Below, piece by piece: positions 63,156 to 64,000 of a DNA stretch of 64,000 nucleotides. The translations under genes were made by a program, and so were the position numbers. This stretch comes from Enchytraeus crypticus. Lineage: Eukaryota > Annelida > Clitellata > Enchytraeida > Enchytraeidae. Location: NCBI GenBank assembly GCA_905160935.1, contig CAJHZI010000303.1, positions 117,501 through 181,500 on the forward strand, written 5' to 3'. Below the pieces are notes generated by a model. It saw nothing but the letters and a program-made list of their open reading frames with translations, had not been told where the DNA came from and searched no databases. The first letter of the stretch is position 1. Each line of letters starts with the position of its first letter.

Positions 63156-64000
63156 GTATAAGTGATTATAAATGAAGAGGTTATAGCTATAATTAAGCTA
63201 TTTAAGCCTAGAGTAAGGATAGACGTAGGAAAGTTTTCTTTTTCTCAAAGGGAAATTGATAGGTGGCACTCTTTGAGTGAGGAGGTTGTAAATTCGGTGT
63301 CGGTGAATAGTCTAAAAACAAGCTGGATGTTGTAATCATGTATGATTTTTGGGACTGAAATAAGCCCTTGGCTTTCTTCCCTTGTACCTGCTAAGTTTGA
63401 AGAAAGAATGAAATAACGAAAGATGGTAGTAGCTCTGGTAAATTATCTTGACTTTCATGTATTAAGACGTATGAATTTAGAAGTCAGTGTATTCATCGTG
63501 TTTCCGACTTAGATAAACTATGATTTAAGGGAAGAAGATGATGATGGTGTCAATGTATTCATCGGGCATTTATTAGCCGTGATGTAAGCGAAGCTGTCTA
63601 TATATCTTAAAATAGTAACAACGGAATAACTTTTTTATTCTTACATTCTCCAAAAATCGTAAAAAGTAAAACTAAATTCTACGGTCAAACGTTGGTGGTG
63701 TAAGTTGAAAAATTACTTAAGCGATGGCATAATAAATGTTGATAATCTGATATTTATACGCAAATAATCTAAGAGAAACATTCATAAATATAGTGGAAGA
63801 TGATATAAAGTTATTAACTGTATATTAACAACTGTAATCAATCAATTATTAATAATAATTCAAGAATATTGTATTATATGGTAACGCAAAGAAAAAAGTC
63901 AATATTTCTGTAATACTTTATGATGTGGACTCTAATTTAATCTTTTAACCCAATTGAATATATATAGGCCTAAGTTAGTAAATGCATGCGTGGCAGGAAG
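63156..64000. other. Unassigned AT-rich end of window
   Basis: Only a family C tail remnant (63498-63552) was recognised. Confidence 0.4.
63498..63552 (+). repeat. Repeat family C tail remnant
   Basis: ATTTAAGGGAAGAAGATGATGATGG; only the tail is recognisable. Confidence 0.4.

Overview
The window is AT-rich, intron-dense animal nuclear DNA crowded with microsatellites, minisatellites, tRNA-derived SINEs and decayed LINE fragments. Introns follow GT-AG rules, and the four gene models I could assemble encode animal-type proteins, so an invertebrate (probably marine) metazoan is likely. I cannot name the species or phylum from the sequence. No bacterial operons, CRISPR arrays or complete viruses were seen.

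Layout. 1-15.9 kb holds mostly repeats: a LINE C-terminal fragment, purine/pyrimidine and AT tracts, two related hAT-like elements in opposite orientation (3927-5395 and 11775-13355, the second with a perfect 8-bp target duplication), a CTG-rich tract, and a likely first exon of an unknown secreted protein on the minus strand (9443-9538). 15998-24486 (+) is a complete 8-exon peroxisomal sarcosine/pipecolate oxidase gene (394 aa, ending in the peroxisomal signal AKL). 25.4-26.3 kb is a 15-bp satellite between two convergent genes. 28730-37315 (-) is a complete 8-exon mitochondrial malate dehydrogenase gene (345 aa). 38833-48797 (+) is a complete 10-exon NIPSNAP gene (315 aa), divergent from the malate dehydrogenase gene. 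55307-60148 (-) is a 6-exon gene for a CX5R phosphatase with the P-loop CAHGKDRTG (403 aa). 60-64 kb is mostly unassigned sequence with a few repeats. All four exon sets join in frame with the lengths given.

The most striking observation is that many intronic tandem repeats are built from copies of the adjacent exon-intron junction. At ten or so junctions, spread over all four genes, the last or first 9-55 nt of a coding exon together with its functional-looking 5' or 3' splice site is repeated several times into the intron with a regular period (for example 47 nt x4 before NIPSNAP exon 5, 39 nt x6 after malate dehydrogenase exon 7, 80 nt x4 after its exon 5, and 52-53 nt x3 before oxidase exon 8). 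This gives each of these exons a row of decoy splice sites. Use of most decoys would give an immediate stop; two would give in-frame insertions. A LINE and a SINE have landed inside or beside such arrays, and one intron of the phosphatase holds a decayed copy of the P-loop exon. I know of no description of this as a genome-wide feature, but I could not search.

Functionally the genes are housekeeping metabolic or organelle genes: two mitochondrial proteins (malate dehydrogenase, NIPSNAP) in a head-to-head pair, one peroxisomal oxidase, and one phosphatase. Nothing suggests a shared pathway beyond that.
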